Assembly: GCF_000253155.1 (NCBI RefSeq)
Contig: NC_015291.1
Location: 591,001-655,000, forward strand
DNA length: 64,000 bases
Source of the DNA: Streptococcus oralis Uo5
GTDB taxonomy: Bacteria; Bacillota; Bacilli; Lactobacillales; Streptococcaceae
Direction: 5' to 3'
In this document: positions 42,819 through 51,743 of the stretch, piece by piece
How positions within the stretch are numbered: position 1 is the stretch's first letter
Layout: each line of letters begins with the position of its first letter
Program-made: the position numbers and the translations under genes
Notes under the pieces: generated by a model
Seen by the model: the letters and a program-made list of their open reading frames with translations, nothing else
What the model was told of the DNA's origin: nothing
Databases searched by the model: none

Positions 42819-44153
42819 ATGTCAAAAACATATCATTTTATTGGAATCAAGGGATCAGGGATGAGTGCCCTAGCCTTGATGTTGCACCAAATGGGACACA
42901 AGGTTCAAGGTTCAGACGTTGAAAAATACTACTTTACTCAACGTGGACTAGAACAGGCAGGGATTGCGATTCTTCCTTTTGATGAAAAAAACCTACAAGG
43001 TGATGTGGAGATTATCGCGGGGAATGCTTTCCGTCCAGATAACAATGTTGAAATCGCCTATGCGGATCAAAATGGTATCAGCTACAAACGTTACCATGAA
43101 TTCCTAGGTAGCTTTATGCGCGACTTTGTCAGCATGGGAGTGGCAGGAGCTCATGGAAAAACTTCAACAACAGGTATGTTGTCACACGTCTTGTCTCACA
43201 TCACAGATACCAGCTTCTTGATTGGTGACGGGACAGGTCGCGGCTCAGCAAATGCTAAATATTTTGTCTTTGAGTCAGACGAATATGAGCGCCATTTCAT
43301 GCCTTACCACCCAGAATACTCTATCATCACCAACATCGACTTTGATCATCCAGACTACTTTACAAGTCTAGAGGACGTTTTCAATGCCTTTAACGACTAT
43401 GCTAAACAAATTACCAAAGGTTTGTTTGTTTACGGTGAGGATGCTGAGTTGCGTAAGATTACAGCCAATGCACCAATCTATTACTATGGGTTTGAAGCTG
43501 AGGGCAATGACTTTGTAGCTAGCGATCTTCTTCGTTCTACGACTGGTTCAACATTCACCGTTCATTTCCGTGGTCAAGAGTTGGGTCAATTCCACATTCC
43601 AACCTTTGGTCGTCACAATATCATGAATGCGACAGCTGTTATTGGTCTTCTTTACACAGCTGGATTTGACTTGAACTTGGTCCGTGAACACTTGAAAACT
43701 TTTGCAGGTGTTAAGCGTCGTTTCACTGAAAAAATTGTCAATGATACAGTGATTATTGATGACTTTGCCCACCATCCAACAGAAATCATTGCGACCTTGG
43801 ATGCGGCTCGTCAGAAATACCCAAGCAAGGAAATCGTGGCAGTCTTTCAACCGCATACCTTTACAAGAACCATTGCCTTGTTGGACGAATTTGCCCATGC
43901 ATTGAATCAAGCAGACGCCGTCTACCTAGCGCAAATCTATGGATCAGCTCGTGAAGTGGACCATGGTGATGTCAAAGTAGAAGACTTAGCCAATAAAATC
44001 AACAAGAAACACCAGGTTATCACTGTTGAAAATGTTTCTCCACTCCTAGACCATGATAATGCTGTTTACGTCTTTATGGGTGCTGGAGACATCCAAACCT
44101 ATGAATATTCATTTGAACGTCTTTTGTCTAACTTGACAAGCAACGTCCAATAA
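42819..44153 (+). CDS. murC: UDP-N-acetylmuramate-L-alanine ligase
   Basis: A 444-residue Mur ligase: nucleotide-sugar domain [17 protein letters not shown] loop [12 protein letters not shown], central ESDEYERHF and HNIMNATA, and the C-terminal domain with [10 protein letters not shown]. Full length. It adds L-alanine to UDP-MurNAc, the first peptide step of peptidoglycan synthesis, in the cytoplasm. AGGGGAG lies upstream of the ATG. It is cotranscribed with the hypothetical gene before and two GNAT genes after, and close to mltG. Confidence 0.96.
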   Translation: MSKTYHFIGIKGSGMSALALMLHQMGHKVQGSDVEKYYFTQRGLEQAGIAILPFDEKNLQGDVEIIAGNAFRPDNNVEIAYADQNGISYKRYHEFLGSFMRDFVSMGVAGAHGKTSTTGMLSHVLSHITDTSFLIGDGTGRGSANAKYFVFESDEYERHFMPYHPEYSIITNIDFDHPDYFTSLEDVFNAFNDYAKQITKGLFVYGEDAELRKITANAPIYYYGFEAEGNDFVASDLLRSTTGSTFTVHFRGQELGQFHIPTFGRHNIMNATAVIGLLYTAGFDLNLVREHLKTFAGVKRRFTEKIVNDTVIIDDFAHHPTEIIATLDAARQKYPSKEIVAVFQPHTFTRTIALLDEFAHALNQADAVYLAQIYGSAREVDHGDVKVEDLANKINKKHQVITVENVSPLLDHDNAVYVFMGAGDIQTYEYSFERLLSNLTSNVQ

Positions 44154-44162
44154 GGAAAACAG

Positions 44163-44630
44163 ATGGAAATTCCAATCACAATAAGGCAAGCTACCTTATC
44201 AGATTTAGAAGAAATGTTGGCGATTGAAGAAGCCAATCCTTCATCAGAAGAGACATTTAGCCGCCAATCCTTAGAAGAGAGTATCCGCAAGACTGCGGGT
44301 ACCTTTCTTGTAGCTGGGGATGAAAATCAGCTCGTGGGCTATATTTTAGGAGAAGCTCAGTCTATTCATCCCAAATGGATAGAAGTAAAATTCTTGACTA
44401 TTCATCCTGACCATTGGGGACAGGGGCTGGGAACTCTTCTTCTTGCAGCCTTGAAACAGGTGACAGTCGAACTAGATTATCAAGGTATTCTTTTGCAGAG
44501 TCCTGATGAACTACTATCATATTTTGAAATGAATGGCTTTGTTGAAGAAGAAGTGACCGAGAGTCATTATGGCAGTGGCTCTGAATGGTATCTGATTTGG
44601 GAAAATCCCTTTTATCAGGAGGAAATATGA
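44163..44630 (+). CDS. GNAT family N-acetyltransferase (first of a pair)
   Basis: A 155-residue GNAT protein with acetyl-CoA motif VKFLTIHPDHWGQGLGTLLLAAL (Q/R-x-x-G-x-G/A variant QGLGT). The substrate is unknown. It starts 9 nt after murC with AAGGAAA as ribosome site, and overlaps the next GNAT gene by 4 nt. The two share an N-terminal pattern (IRQAxxSDLxxxxxIE), pointing to an old tandem duplication. Confidence 0.83.
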   Translation: MEIPITIRQATLSDLEEMLAIEEANPSSEETFSRQSLEESIRKTAGTFLVAGDENQLVGYILGEAQSIHPKWIEVKFLTIHPDHWGQGLGTLLLAALKQVTVELDYQGILLQSPDELLSYFEMNGFVEEEVTESHYGSGSEWYLIWENPFYQEEI

Positions 44631-45124
44631 AAATCAGACAAGCAAGATTTTCGGATTTAGATCGGATTATAGAGATAGAGCTGGAGAATTTTTCACTGGA
44701 GGAAGCCATTCCTCGTTCGGTCTTTGAGGCCCATTTGCAGGAAATTCAGACCAGTTTTCTGGTAGCTGAAAAAGAGGGGCATATTCTTGGTTATATCGAA
44801 GGTCCAGTCGTCCCACACCGCCATCTACATGATCAGTCCTTTACAGAAGAAATAAAAGACTATAGCCATCAACCTGGAGGTTATATTTCTGTGACTTGCC
44901 TATCTATTGCCAAGGAAGCACAAGCTTTGGGAGTGGGGAAAAGACTATTAAGGGCTTTGAAAGAAGTCGCTTTAGAACATGAGCGAGAGGGCATTAATCT
45001 GACGTGTCATGATTACCTTATCGCCTATTATGAAAAGCACGGCTTTGTTAATGAAGGAATATCCCAGTCAAACTTTGCTGGGGAAACATGGTATGATATG
45101 GTCTGGCAGCCTGAAAATCAATAA
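44627..45124 (+). CDS. GNAT family N-acetyltransferase (second of a pair)
   Basis: A 165-residue GNAT protein starting MKIRQARFSDLDRIIEIELE, with SVTCLSIAKEAQALGVGKRLL as the acetyl-CoA-binding motif and a C-terminal YYEKHGFVNEG, as in RimI-like enzymes. ATG 44627 has a strong AGGAGG and overlaps the previous stop by 4 nt; the longer in-frame start at 44585 is inside the previous gene. Its substrate is unknown. It resembles its upstream neighbour in layout. Confidence 0.83.
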   Translation: MKIRQARFSDLDRIIEIELENFSLEEAIPRSVFEAHLQEIQTSFLVAEKEGHILGYIEGPVVPHRHLHDQSFTEEIKDYSHQPGGYISVTCLSIAKEAQALGVGKRLLRALKEVALEHEREGINLTCHDYLIAYYEKHGFVNEGISQSNFAGETWYDMVWQPENQ

Positions 45125-45160
45125 AACTAGCTAGGGAATGCCCTAGTTGGTTGCTTTTCT
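45124..45160 (+). terminator. Terminator-like hairpin before mltG
   Basis: ACTAGCTAGGG-AATG-CCCTAGTTGGT imperfect stem followed by a weak T-rich tail. Confidence 0.55.
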
Positions 45161-45210
45161 ACGACTTTTAAGATATAATATTATGGATTGTCAACAAGGA
45201 GGTAATGCTT

Positions 45211-46956
45211 TTGACTGAAAAATCAAGAGAAGAAGAAAAATTAAGCTTTAAAGAGCAGATTCTACGTGATTTAGAAAGAGTAAAAGAACAAGATAGAAGA
45301 GAGAAAGAAGTAGAGATTCCAAATCTGACGGCTTCTTCATCCCAAGCTAGTTCAGCAACTCCTTCAGATCTTGAACCAGAAACATCAACAGAAGAGTTGA
45401 TGGCTGATTCCCTATCTGTTGTCGATAAAATCCTAAAAAATGCACCAAGTGTTCCTCCACTTTCAAGTGCTAGAACTGATGAAACGGATGGACAAGAAGA
45501 GAAAGAGATTAGACAGCCAATCATCGACAAGATTGAAGTTGTAGAATCTGAAGAACCTCTAGTAGAGCCTATTCATCTGGCTGAAGAACCTGTAGTGGAA
45601 CCCGTTCAACCTAAGGTAGAACCAGTTGAGCTTAAACCCGAAGAAAAAGAATTTAACGATACTCCGACTAAGGTTGCCGTAACCTATAAAACAGAAGACA
45701 AGAAAGAGGAAATCACTCCAGGAATGCCTGAAAGAGTTGAGCCTGTTTCTACAGAATCTAGCAGTGGATTAGCTGATGCTCCACGTCGTAGTCGTCGTCA
45801 AGGTGCAACATCAACTAAGAAAAAGAAAAAATCAAAAGCTAAAGGTTGCCTAGTAACAGTTCTAGTTCTCCTAGTACTCGTTGCAGTTGGTGGTTACTTT
45901 GGTTATGGTTACGTTCAAGATTCCTTGAAACCTGTGGATGCAAGCTCTAAGGATTACGTAACGGTTCAAATCCCAGACGGTGCAAATGTTCAAGAAATTG
46001 GAAGCACCTTGGAAAAATCTGGTTTGGTTAAACATGGACTGATCTTTAGTCTTTATGCTAAATACTATAGCCATGCTAACTTGAAGTCAGGTTATTACAA
46101 CTTGAAGAAGAGTATGAGTACGGATGAGTTGATTCAAGAATTGCAAAAAGGTGGGACTCCTGAAGCTCAGGCACCTGTTCTTGCAAACTTGACCATTCCA
46201 GAAGGCTATACATTAGAGCAAATCGCTCAAACAGTAGGACAACTTCAAGGTGAATTTAAAGAACCTCTTACTGCGGATGCTTTCTTGGCAAAAGCTCAAG
46301 ATGAGACCTTTATCTCACAATTAGTAGCCAAGTATCCAAACCTACTTGGAAGTCTTCCAACAAAAGACAGTGGCGTTCGTTATCGTCTTGAAGGCTACCT
46401 TTTCCCAGCGACCTATACGATCAAAGACAGTACAACTGTTGAAAGTTTGATTGATGAGATGGTGGCTGCTATGGATAAGGCTATGTCACCATATTACGCT
46501 ACGATCAAAGAAAAGAATCTGACAGTTAATGAATTGCTCAGCATTGCTTCTCTTGTCGAAAAAGAAGGTGCTAAGACCGAGGACCGCAAGAAAATCGCAG
46601 GTGTCTTCTATAACCGCTTGAATGCTGGTATGCCACTTCAAAGTAATATCGCTATCCTATATGCTCAAGGAAAACTTGGTCAAAAAATTAGTTTAGCAGA
46701 TGACGCTGGAATTGATACAACGATTGATTCACCATACAATGTTTACACACATCTTGGTCTCATGCCTGGACCGGTTGATAGCCCAAGTTCGGATGCGATT
46801 GAAGCAAGTGTAAACCAGACAAAGAGTGAGTACTTGTACTTTGTAGCAAATGTTGAAGATGGTAAAGTATACTTTGCAACAACAAAAGAAGAACATGATC
46901 AAAACGTTGCAGAGCATATCAATAGCAAGTTACCTCAAGCAAGTAGTTCAAACTAA
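45211..46956 (+). CDS. mltG: Endolytic murein transglycosylase MltG
   Basis: A 581-residue bitopic protein. Residues 1-~210 are a long acidic cytoplasmic region with a VEP-rich stretch (near 115-145), then a basic stretch and one membrane helix (about 215-236), then the extracellular LysM-like and YceG domains with LEGYLFPATY and the catalytic-type SLVEKEGA. It cuts nascent glycan strands near PBP machinery. TTG 45211 is chosen because AAGGAGG at 45197-45203 is 7 nt away and pneumococcal MltG begins with the same EKSREEEKL; ATG 45205 is 1 nt from the ribosome site. Confidence 0.92.
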   Translation: MTEKSREEEKLSFKEQILRDLERVKEQDRREKEVEIPNLTASSSQASSATPSDLEPETSTEELMADSLSVVDKILKNAPSVPPLSSARTDETDGQEEKEIRQPIIDKIEVVESEEPLVEPIHLAEEPVVEPVQPKVEPVELKPEEKEFNDTPTKVAVTYKTEDKKEEITPGMPERVEPVSTESSSGLADAPRRSRRQGATSTKKKKKSKAKGCLVTVLVLLVLVAVGGYFGYGYVQDSLKPVDASSKDYVTVQIPDGANVQEIGSTLEKSGLVKHGLIFSLYAKYYSHANLKSGYYNLKKSMSTDELIQELQKGGTPEAQAPVLANLTIPEGYTLEQIAQTVGQLQGEFKEPLTADAFLAKAQDETFISQLVAKYPNLLGSLPTKDSGVRYRLEGYLFPATYTIKDSTTVESLIDEMVAAMDKAMSPYYATIKEKNLTVNELLSIASLVEKEGAKTEDRKKIAGVFYNRLNAGMPLQSNIAILYAQGKLGQKISLADDAGIDTTIDSPYNVYTHLGLMPGPVDSPSSDAIEASVNQTKSEYLYFVANVEDGKVYFATTKEEHDQNVAEHINSKLPQASSSN

Positions 46957-46985
46957 AATTATGTGGTTTCCACATAATTTTGTTT
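46955..46985 (+). terminator. Terminator after mltG
   Basis: AAAATTATGTGG / CCACATAATTTT perfect 12-bp stem with a 3-nt loop; the following GTTTT is short. Confidence 0.78.
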
Positions 46986-47017
46986 TAAAAAAGTAAATAG
47001 AAAAGAAAGTTAAAAAA

Positions 47018-47500
47018 ATGGCAGAAAAAACTTACCCAATGACCCTTGAAGAAAAGGAAAAACTAGAAAAAGAATTAGAGGAGTTGAAACTCGTCCGTCG
47101 TCCTGAAGTCGTAGAGCGTATCAAGATTGCTCGTTCCTATGGAGACCTTTCAGAAAATAGTGAGTATGAAGCAGCGAAAGATGAACAAGCTTTTGTTGAA
47201 GGACAAATTTCAAGTCTAGAAACAAAAATTCGCTATGCTGAAATTGTTAATAGCGATGCAGTTGCCCAAGATGAGGTAGCAATCGGTAAGACAGTAACAA
47301 TCCAAGAAGTCGGTGAAGACGAAGAAGAGGTCTACATCATCGTCGGTTCCGCTGGTGCAGATGCTTTTGCTGGTAAAGTATCAAATGAAAGTCCGATTGG
47401 CCGTGCTTTGATTGGCAAGAAGACTGGCGATACTGCAACGATTGAAACACCAGTTGGTAGCTATGATGTCAAAATCTTAAAGGTTGAGAAAACAGCCTAA
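47018..47500 (+). CDS. greA: Transcription elongation factor GreA
   Basis: A 160-residue GreA: N-terminal coiled coil ([16 protein letters not shown] through [17 protein letters not shown], with the acidic tip D-x-x-E that reaches the polymerase active site) and C-terminal FKBP-like domain ending [14 protein letters not shown]. It rescues backtracked RNA polymerase. Full length. GAAAGTTAAAAAA precedes the ATG, a weak ribosome site. It follows mltG as in pneumococcus and ends in a long terminator. Confidence 0.96.
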   Translation: MAEKTYPMTLEEKEKLEKELEELKLVRRPEVVERIKIARSYGDLSENSEYEAAKDEQAFVEGQISSLETKIRYAEIVNSDAVAQDEVAIGKTVTIQEVGEDEEEVYIIVGSAGADAFAGKVSNESPIGRALIGKKTGDTATIETPVGSYDVKILKVEKTA

Positions 47501-47508
47501 ATAGGATG

Positions 47509-47552
47509 AAAAAGGAGTAGTGAAGGTTTTACCTTGCTCAACTCCTTTTTGG
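47509..47552 (+). terminator. Terminator after greA
   Basis: AAAAAGGAGT / ACTCCTTTTT outer stem with an inner AAGGT/ACCTT stem. Confidence 0.85.
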
Positions 47553-47576
47553 TTTTTTGGATAAATAGGAGACTAT

Positions 47577-48941
47577 ATGAGTTCAAATAAGAAGAAAAAT
47601 AAAATGGAGCGTGGATTAACCAATCGCCATGTTCAGGTGATGGCTATTGCGGGAACAATCGGAACAGGACTTTTCCTAGGCGCTGGTCGCTCTATCAGCC
47701 TTACTGGACCTTCGATCATTCTGATTTACATGATTACAGGAGCCTTTATGTTTTTGATGATGAGGGCTGTTGGGGAGATGCTGTATCAGGATCCAGAACA
47801 ACATACCTTTATCAACTTTATCACCCGTCATTTGGGGAAAGGCTGGGGATATTTCTCAGTTTGGTCTTATTGGTTGTCAGTTGTCTTTATCGGTATGGCA
47901 GAAATCACTGCCATCTCAGACTATGTCCGCTTCTGGTTTCCCACATGGCCTAGCTGGATGATTCAGCTTGTCTTTTTAACGATTTTGGCTTTGGTCAATC
48001 TGATTGCAGTTAAGCTCTTTGGCGAAGTCGAGTTTTGGTTTGCTATGGTCAAGATTGTGGCGATTTTAGCCATGATTGCCACTGGGGTATTTATGGTTTT
48101 GACAGGCTTTAAGACACCGCATGGTGTTGCAAGCTTGGCAAATATCAGCGACCAGTTCTCTCTTTTTCCAAACGGAGTTATGAACTTTGTCATGGCCTTT
48201 CAAATGGTATTTTTTGCCTATCTGATGATTGAGTTTATCGGGGTAACAACTTCTGAAACAAAGAACCCTCGTCAGGTCTTGCCCAAAGCTGTTAAGGAAA
48301 TTCCTCTCAGAATTATCTTCTTCTACGGGGGAGCTCTCATTGCGATTATGGCCATTATTCCTTGGTCTTATCTTAATTCTTCAGATTCTCCATTTGTAAC
48401 GGTCTTTGAACTGGCGGGGATCAAGTGGGCGGCGGCTCTAATCAACTTTGTTGTCTTGACATCAGCGGCGTCTGCTCTTAACTCAACTCTCTACTCAACA
48501 GGGAGACACTTATATCAGATTGCCCATGATTCGCCAAATCGTTTCTTAAAGGCCATCAAGGTCGATACCCTTTCTCGCCACAATGTACCTCAAAATGCCA
48601 TCATCGCCTCAGCGATCTTGATTGCTCTGGCTGCCTTTATCAACGTGCTACCAGGTGTTTCAGATGCCTTTGCTTTGATCACCGCATCCTCATCAGGTGT
48701 TTACATCGCGATTTATATCTTGATTATGGTGGCTCATCTCAAATACCGCAAGTCACAAGACTTCATGGCTGATGGCTACCTTATGCCTCAGTATCGCTTG
48801 CTTAATCCCCTAACCATTCTCTTTTTTGTCTTTGTTTTCGTGACTCTCTTTTTGCAAGAGTCTACCTTCATGGGGGCAGTTGGTTCTGCCATCTGGATCC
48901 TTGTTTTTGGGATTTATAGTCAGTGGAAATTTAGAAAATAA
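47577..48941 (+). CDS. Amino acid permease, APC family (AroP/CycA-like)
   Basis: A 454-residue transporter with twelve membrane helices. The first helix carries AIAGTIGTGLFLGAG, the glycine-rich substrate/cation site of the APC superfamily, and residues after helix 2 read RAVGEML. It imports amino acids in symport with protons at the plasma membrane. CycA, AroP, GabP and lysine types cannot be told apart by eye. TAGGAG lies before the ATG. Flanked by terminators, it is monocistronic. Confidence 0.88.
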   Translation: MSSNKKKNKMERGLTNRHVQVMAIAGTIGTGLFLGAGRSISLTGPSIILIYMITGAFMFLMMRAVGEMLYQDPEQHTFINFITRHLGKGWGYFSVWSYWLSVVFIGMAEITAISDYVRFWFPTWPSWMIQLVFLTILALVNLIAVKLFGEVEFWFAMVKIVAILAMIATGVFMVLTGFKTPHGVASLANISDQFSLFPNGVMNFVMAFQMVFFAYLMIEFIGVTTSETKNPRQVLPKAVKEIPLRIIFFYGGALIAIMAIIPWSYLNSSDSPFVTVFELAGIKWAAALINFVVLTSAASALNSTLYSTGRHLYQIAHDSPNRFLKAIKVDTLSRHNVPQNAIIASAILIALAAFINVLPGVSDAFALITASSSGVYIAIYILIMVAHLKYRKSQDFMADGYLMPQYRLLNPLTILFFVFVFVTLFLQESTFMGAVGSAIWILVFGIYSQWKFRK

Positions 48942-48949
48942 ATCATGAA

Positions 48950-48976
48950 CTCATCAACTCTGTTTGGTGAGTTTTT
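48950..48976 (+). terminator. Terminator after the permease
   Basis: AACTCATC / GGTGAGTT stem with one G-U pair, followed by TTTTCT. Confidence 0.7.
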
Positions 48977-49040
48977 CTAGTTTGACAGTCTATTGAAATA
49001 GGATTATAATCAAGCTGTAGCAGTTTATTAGGAGGTTTGA

Positions 49041-49451
49041 ATGCACGTTAGATTGGAAAATAAGGAATCGCATAAAGCGCAAGAAATAGGGGATTTGATT
49101 CGTGCTTATAATCGTTCCAAAAGAGAAGAGGCTGAGAGCGAGCCACTGAATCTTTATCTCGAAGACGAAAAGGGCAATCTCATGGCGGGCTTAGTAGCTG
49201 AGACTTTCGGAAATTGGCTGGAAATCGAATATTTGTTTGTGAAAGAGGAATTACGGGGACAAGGAATTGGCTCAAAACTATTGCAGCGAGCTGAAAATGA
49301 AGCCAAGAATCGAAACTGTCGTTTTTCTTTCGTGAATACTTACCAGTTTCAAGCACCAGATTTTTATAAAAGACATGGTTACAAGGAAGTCTTTACCTTG
49401 CAAGACTATCCCTACACAGGGCAAAGATACTATTACCAAAAGGATTTGTGA
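49041..49451 (+). CDS. GNAT family N-acetyltransferase
   Basis: A 136-residue GNAT protein with the acetyl-CoA motif FVKEELRGQGIGSKLLQRAE and C-terminal FYKRHGYKEVFTL. The fold is complete though short. The substrate is unknown. AGGAGG precedes the ATG, and a promoter-like TTGACA-TATAAT lies at about 48980-49010. It is the last gene before the AT-rich methyltransferase module, with only a terminator between. Confidence 0.83.
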   Translation: MHVRLENKESHKAQEIGDLIRAYNRSKREEAESEPLNLYLEDEKGNLMAGLVAETFGNWLEIEYLFVKEELRGQGIGSKLLQRAENEAKNRNCRFSFVNTYQFQAPDFYKRHGYKEVFTLQDYPYTGQRYYYQKDL

Positions 49452-49510
49452 CCTAGACTTCTTTCTTTTGGAGAGAAACTTAGCTAAGTATCAAAAAAGA
49501 ACGAATACTC

Positions 49511-49544
49511 TTTATCATGTAAGATGGTAGAGAGTTTTTTGTTA
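49511..49544 (+). terminator. Terminator containing the left 17-bp direct repeat
   Basis: ACTCTTTATCAT / ATGGTAGAGAGT stem with G-U pairs, followed by TTTTTT. Bases 49528-49544 (TAGAGAGTTTTTTGTTA) recur exactly at 53464-53480. Confidence 0.75.
49528..49544 (+). repeat. Left 17-bp direct repeat flanking the methyltransferase/ATPase module
   Basis: TAGAGAGTTTTTTGTTA, identical to 53464-53480 on the same strand. The two copies bracket 3.9 kb of unusually AT-rich sequence. Confidence 0.8.
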
Positions 49545-49590
49545 ATAGAGATCAATTCAATTTTCCTAAACAGATTAATTATATTATTTC

Positions 49591-49619
49591 TTTACGTCCA
49601 AAAAATTCTATGCTATACT
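49591..49619 (+). promoter_or_regulatory. Promoter of the methyltransferase/ATPase module
   Basis: TTTACG (49591-49596), 17-bp spacer and extended TGC-TATACT (49614-49619). A GGGGG ribosome site follows at 49648-49652. Confidence 0.65.
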
Positions 49620-49657
49620 TAGGGTGCATAGTAGAAAAATATTAGTCGGGGGCTAAA

Positions 49658-50929
49658 TTGTTGAAGTCGAATTTAGTAGATAAAATAAAAGAAAAAGAAA
49701 TTGATTACTGGGACTTTAAAAATGTAACTGCTTCAGGTATACATAAAATTAGTGCTTATCCAGCTACGATGGTTCCAGATATGCAATATGAATTAATTAA
49801 ATTAATTAAAAGTGAAGATTTATCTATTACAAATATTCTTGATCCTTTTCATGGTTCTGGAACAACACTAGTGGAGGGTGAAAAGAATAACCTTTCTCCG
49901 ATTGGCATAGATATTAACCCTTTAGCTAATCTTATTACAAAAGTTAAGTTGCAAGGCGTTAACAAAAAATATATAGATATAGCAAATAATAGGATTGAGA
50001 AATTTTTAAAAAGTGATAGTTTTGAATTTGACAAACACTATTTTTATAATATAGAAAAATGGTATCGAAAAGATTTTATAATAACGTTTAGTAAAATTCG
50101 TAGTGCTATTCAGAGAGAAAAATACAGATACGTAAGACAGTATTATTGGGTGTGTTTAATTAATATTTTAAAAAAATACAGTAATACAAGAAGTTCAACA
50201 TTTAAATTGCATATAAAAGAGCAAAGCGCTATTGAAAAGATGGAAAACCACATCGTTGAAGATTTTATAAAGAGCATTAACGAATACTGTCAATTTTTAC
50301 CTGATTATAACAGAAGTAAAAAAATTGATTTAAAAATAGGAAAATCGGAAGATATTTTATTTGGAATGAAGAGCGATTCTGTCGATTTGATTGTAACTTC
50401 TCCTCCTTATGGAGATAATTCAACTACTGTAACATATGGACAGTATTCTATGTTACCAATTTACTGGATAGACAGAAAAGATATGGAAAGTTTTGACGAG
50501 AAATTAATAGATAATTATTCAAGTATTGACTCGAATAGTTTAGGGGGGAGAATTAGAAGAATTAAACAAAACTATCAATCAGATTGTTTAAATAAGTATG
50601 TTGAAAGTATAGCCACGGATAAGAGAAAAAAAGTTATGAATTTTATAACTGACTATTTGGATGTAATGGGACAAATGGGACGAATTATAAAAAAGAACAA
50701 AAGAATTGTTTTAACTTTAGGCAATCGGCGAGTTGATAATAAAATGGTTCCATTATCTAAAGTTACTCAAGAATATTTTGAGAGTATTGGATTTGAATTA
50801 GAAGCATCTATTACAAGAAATATACCTATTAAGAGAATGCCGAGAAGGTTATCGAATGTAAAAGATAAATCAGTGGAATCAATGAGTCAAGAATATGTCC
50901 TGATATTAAGAAAAATAAAGGAGATTTAG
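49658..50929 (+). CDS. DNA methyltransferase, N4-cytosine/N6-adenine type
   Basis: A 423-residue methyltransferase. Motif I DPFHGSGTT is at 62-70 (with GIDINPLA following) and catalytic motif IV TSPPYGD at 247-253, so I precedes IV. The ~175 residues between them probably hold target recognition. SPPY-type motifs occur in N4C and some N6A enzymes; the modified base cannot be decided by eye. A TTG start after GGGGG is used, with a second TTG three nt on. It abuts the ATPase gene (0 nt gap). Very AT-rich and Lys/Asn/Ile-rich compared with its neighbours, it is likely acquired. No endonuclease gene is recognisable beside it. Confidence 0.85.
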   Translation: MLKSNLVDKIKEKEIDYWDFKNVTASGIHKISAYPATMVPDMQYELIKLIKSEDLSITNILDPFHGSGTTLVEGEKNNLSPIGIDINPLANLITKVKLQGVNKKYIDIANNRIEKFLKSDSFEFDKHYFYNIEKWYRKDFIITFSKIRSAIQREKYRYVRQYYWVCLINILKKYSNTRSSTFKLHIKEQSAIEKMENHIVEDFIKSINEYCQFLPDYNRSKKIDLKIGKSEDILFGMKSDSVDLIVTSPPYGDNSTTVTYGQYSMLPIYWIDRKDMESFDEKLIDNYSSIDSNSLGGRIRRIKQNYQSDCLNKYVESIATDKRKKVMNFITDYLDVMGQMGRIIKKNKRIVLTLGNRRVDNKMVPLSKVTQEYFESIGFELEASITRNIPIKRMPRRLSNVKDKSVESMSQEYVLILRKIKEI

Positions 50930-51721
50930 ATGTCTAATAATGTTGAACAGGTACCTATTACTGTAGCAGGTAATATACTGAGTGAATTGTCAGAAAAAAT
51001 TCCCAATAATATTATAGCCTTGAATGAGTTGATAAAAAATGCCTATGATGCTAAATCACCTAAAGTGGATATTGTCTTAGATTCAAAGACAAAGCAACTA
51101 ACTATTCGAGATTATGGTGAGGGGATGGATAAGGAGGGAATTGAAAAATTATTTCATATTTCTAGCAGTGATAAAAAATATGGGAAAGCTATACCGTATG
51201 ACAGTGAGACTCGACGGTTAACACAGGGATCAAAAGGTCTAGGTTTTTTATCCGTTTTTAAATTTGGAAAAAGAGTATCATGGAAAACAGCTCAAAATGG
51301 TCAATTATCAGAATTTGCCGCAGATTTTGATTCTCTAGTTGCCGAATATAATATAACAGATAAACAGTTAGATATTACGGTTTCAAATTCTGATAGTTTT
51401 AGAGGTACATTAATCCAAATTGAAATTGATGATTACAATGTAGAGACTTTAAGTAAGTATTTTAGTGAAGAAAAAATACGTAATAAGATTTTAAATTCTT
51501 TTATTGATGATAAAATACAAGATGGTAAAATTTCTGCTGACCAAAACTTTATCATAAACTTTAGTGTAGATGGGGAGTCTAAATCAACCGATTATAAAAT
51601 TCAATTAAGAGAACAAAATAGCTCACAACAATTATTTAGAATACGATATTCTTCTGATAGTCAAGAGATTATTTTTAGTAAAGAAAATCAAAGATATATA
51701 TTCGGAAAAAATTACCTTTAA
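50930..51721 (+). CDS. GHKL/MORC-like ATPase, N-terminal part (frameshifted)
   Basis: A 263-residue frame covering a complete GHKL ATP-binding fold: N-box NELIKNAYDAK (E33, N37, D40), D61-YGEG and GSKGLGF (100-106), followed by a beta-rich transducer region. This is the Hsp90/MutL/MORC class, which closes on DNA when ATP binds. The frame stops at 51719-51721, directly after a six-A tract; shifting by one base at 51706-51711 (GGA-AAA-ATT) continues into the next frame, giving one ~777-residue protein. It abuts the methyltransferase. The gene is thus probably broken, or switchable, by slippage in the A-tract. Confidence 0.75.
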   Translation: MSNNVEQVPITVAGNILSELSEKIPNNIIALNELIKNAYDAKSPKVDIVLDSKTKQLTIRDYGEGMDKEGIEKLFHISSSDKKYGKAIPYDSETRRLTQGSKGLGFLSVFKFGKRVSWKTAQNGQLSEFAADFDSLVAEYNITDKQLDITVSNSDSFRGTLIQIEIDDYNVETLSKYFSEEKIRNKILNSFIDDKIQDGKISADQNFIINFSVDGESKSTDYKIQLREQNSSQQLFRIRYSSDSQEIIFSKENQRYIFGKNYL

Positions 51722-51743
51722 TTCCAGTAAATATTCTATTGAT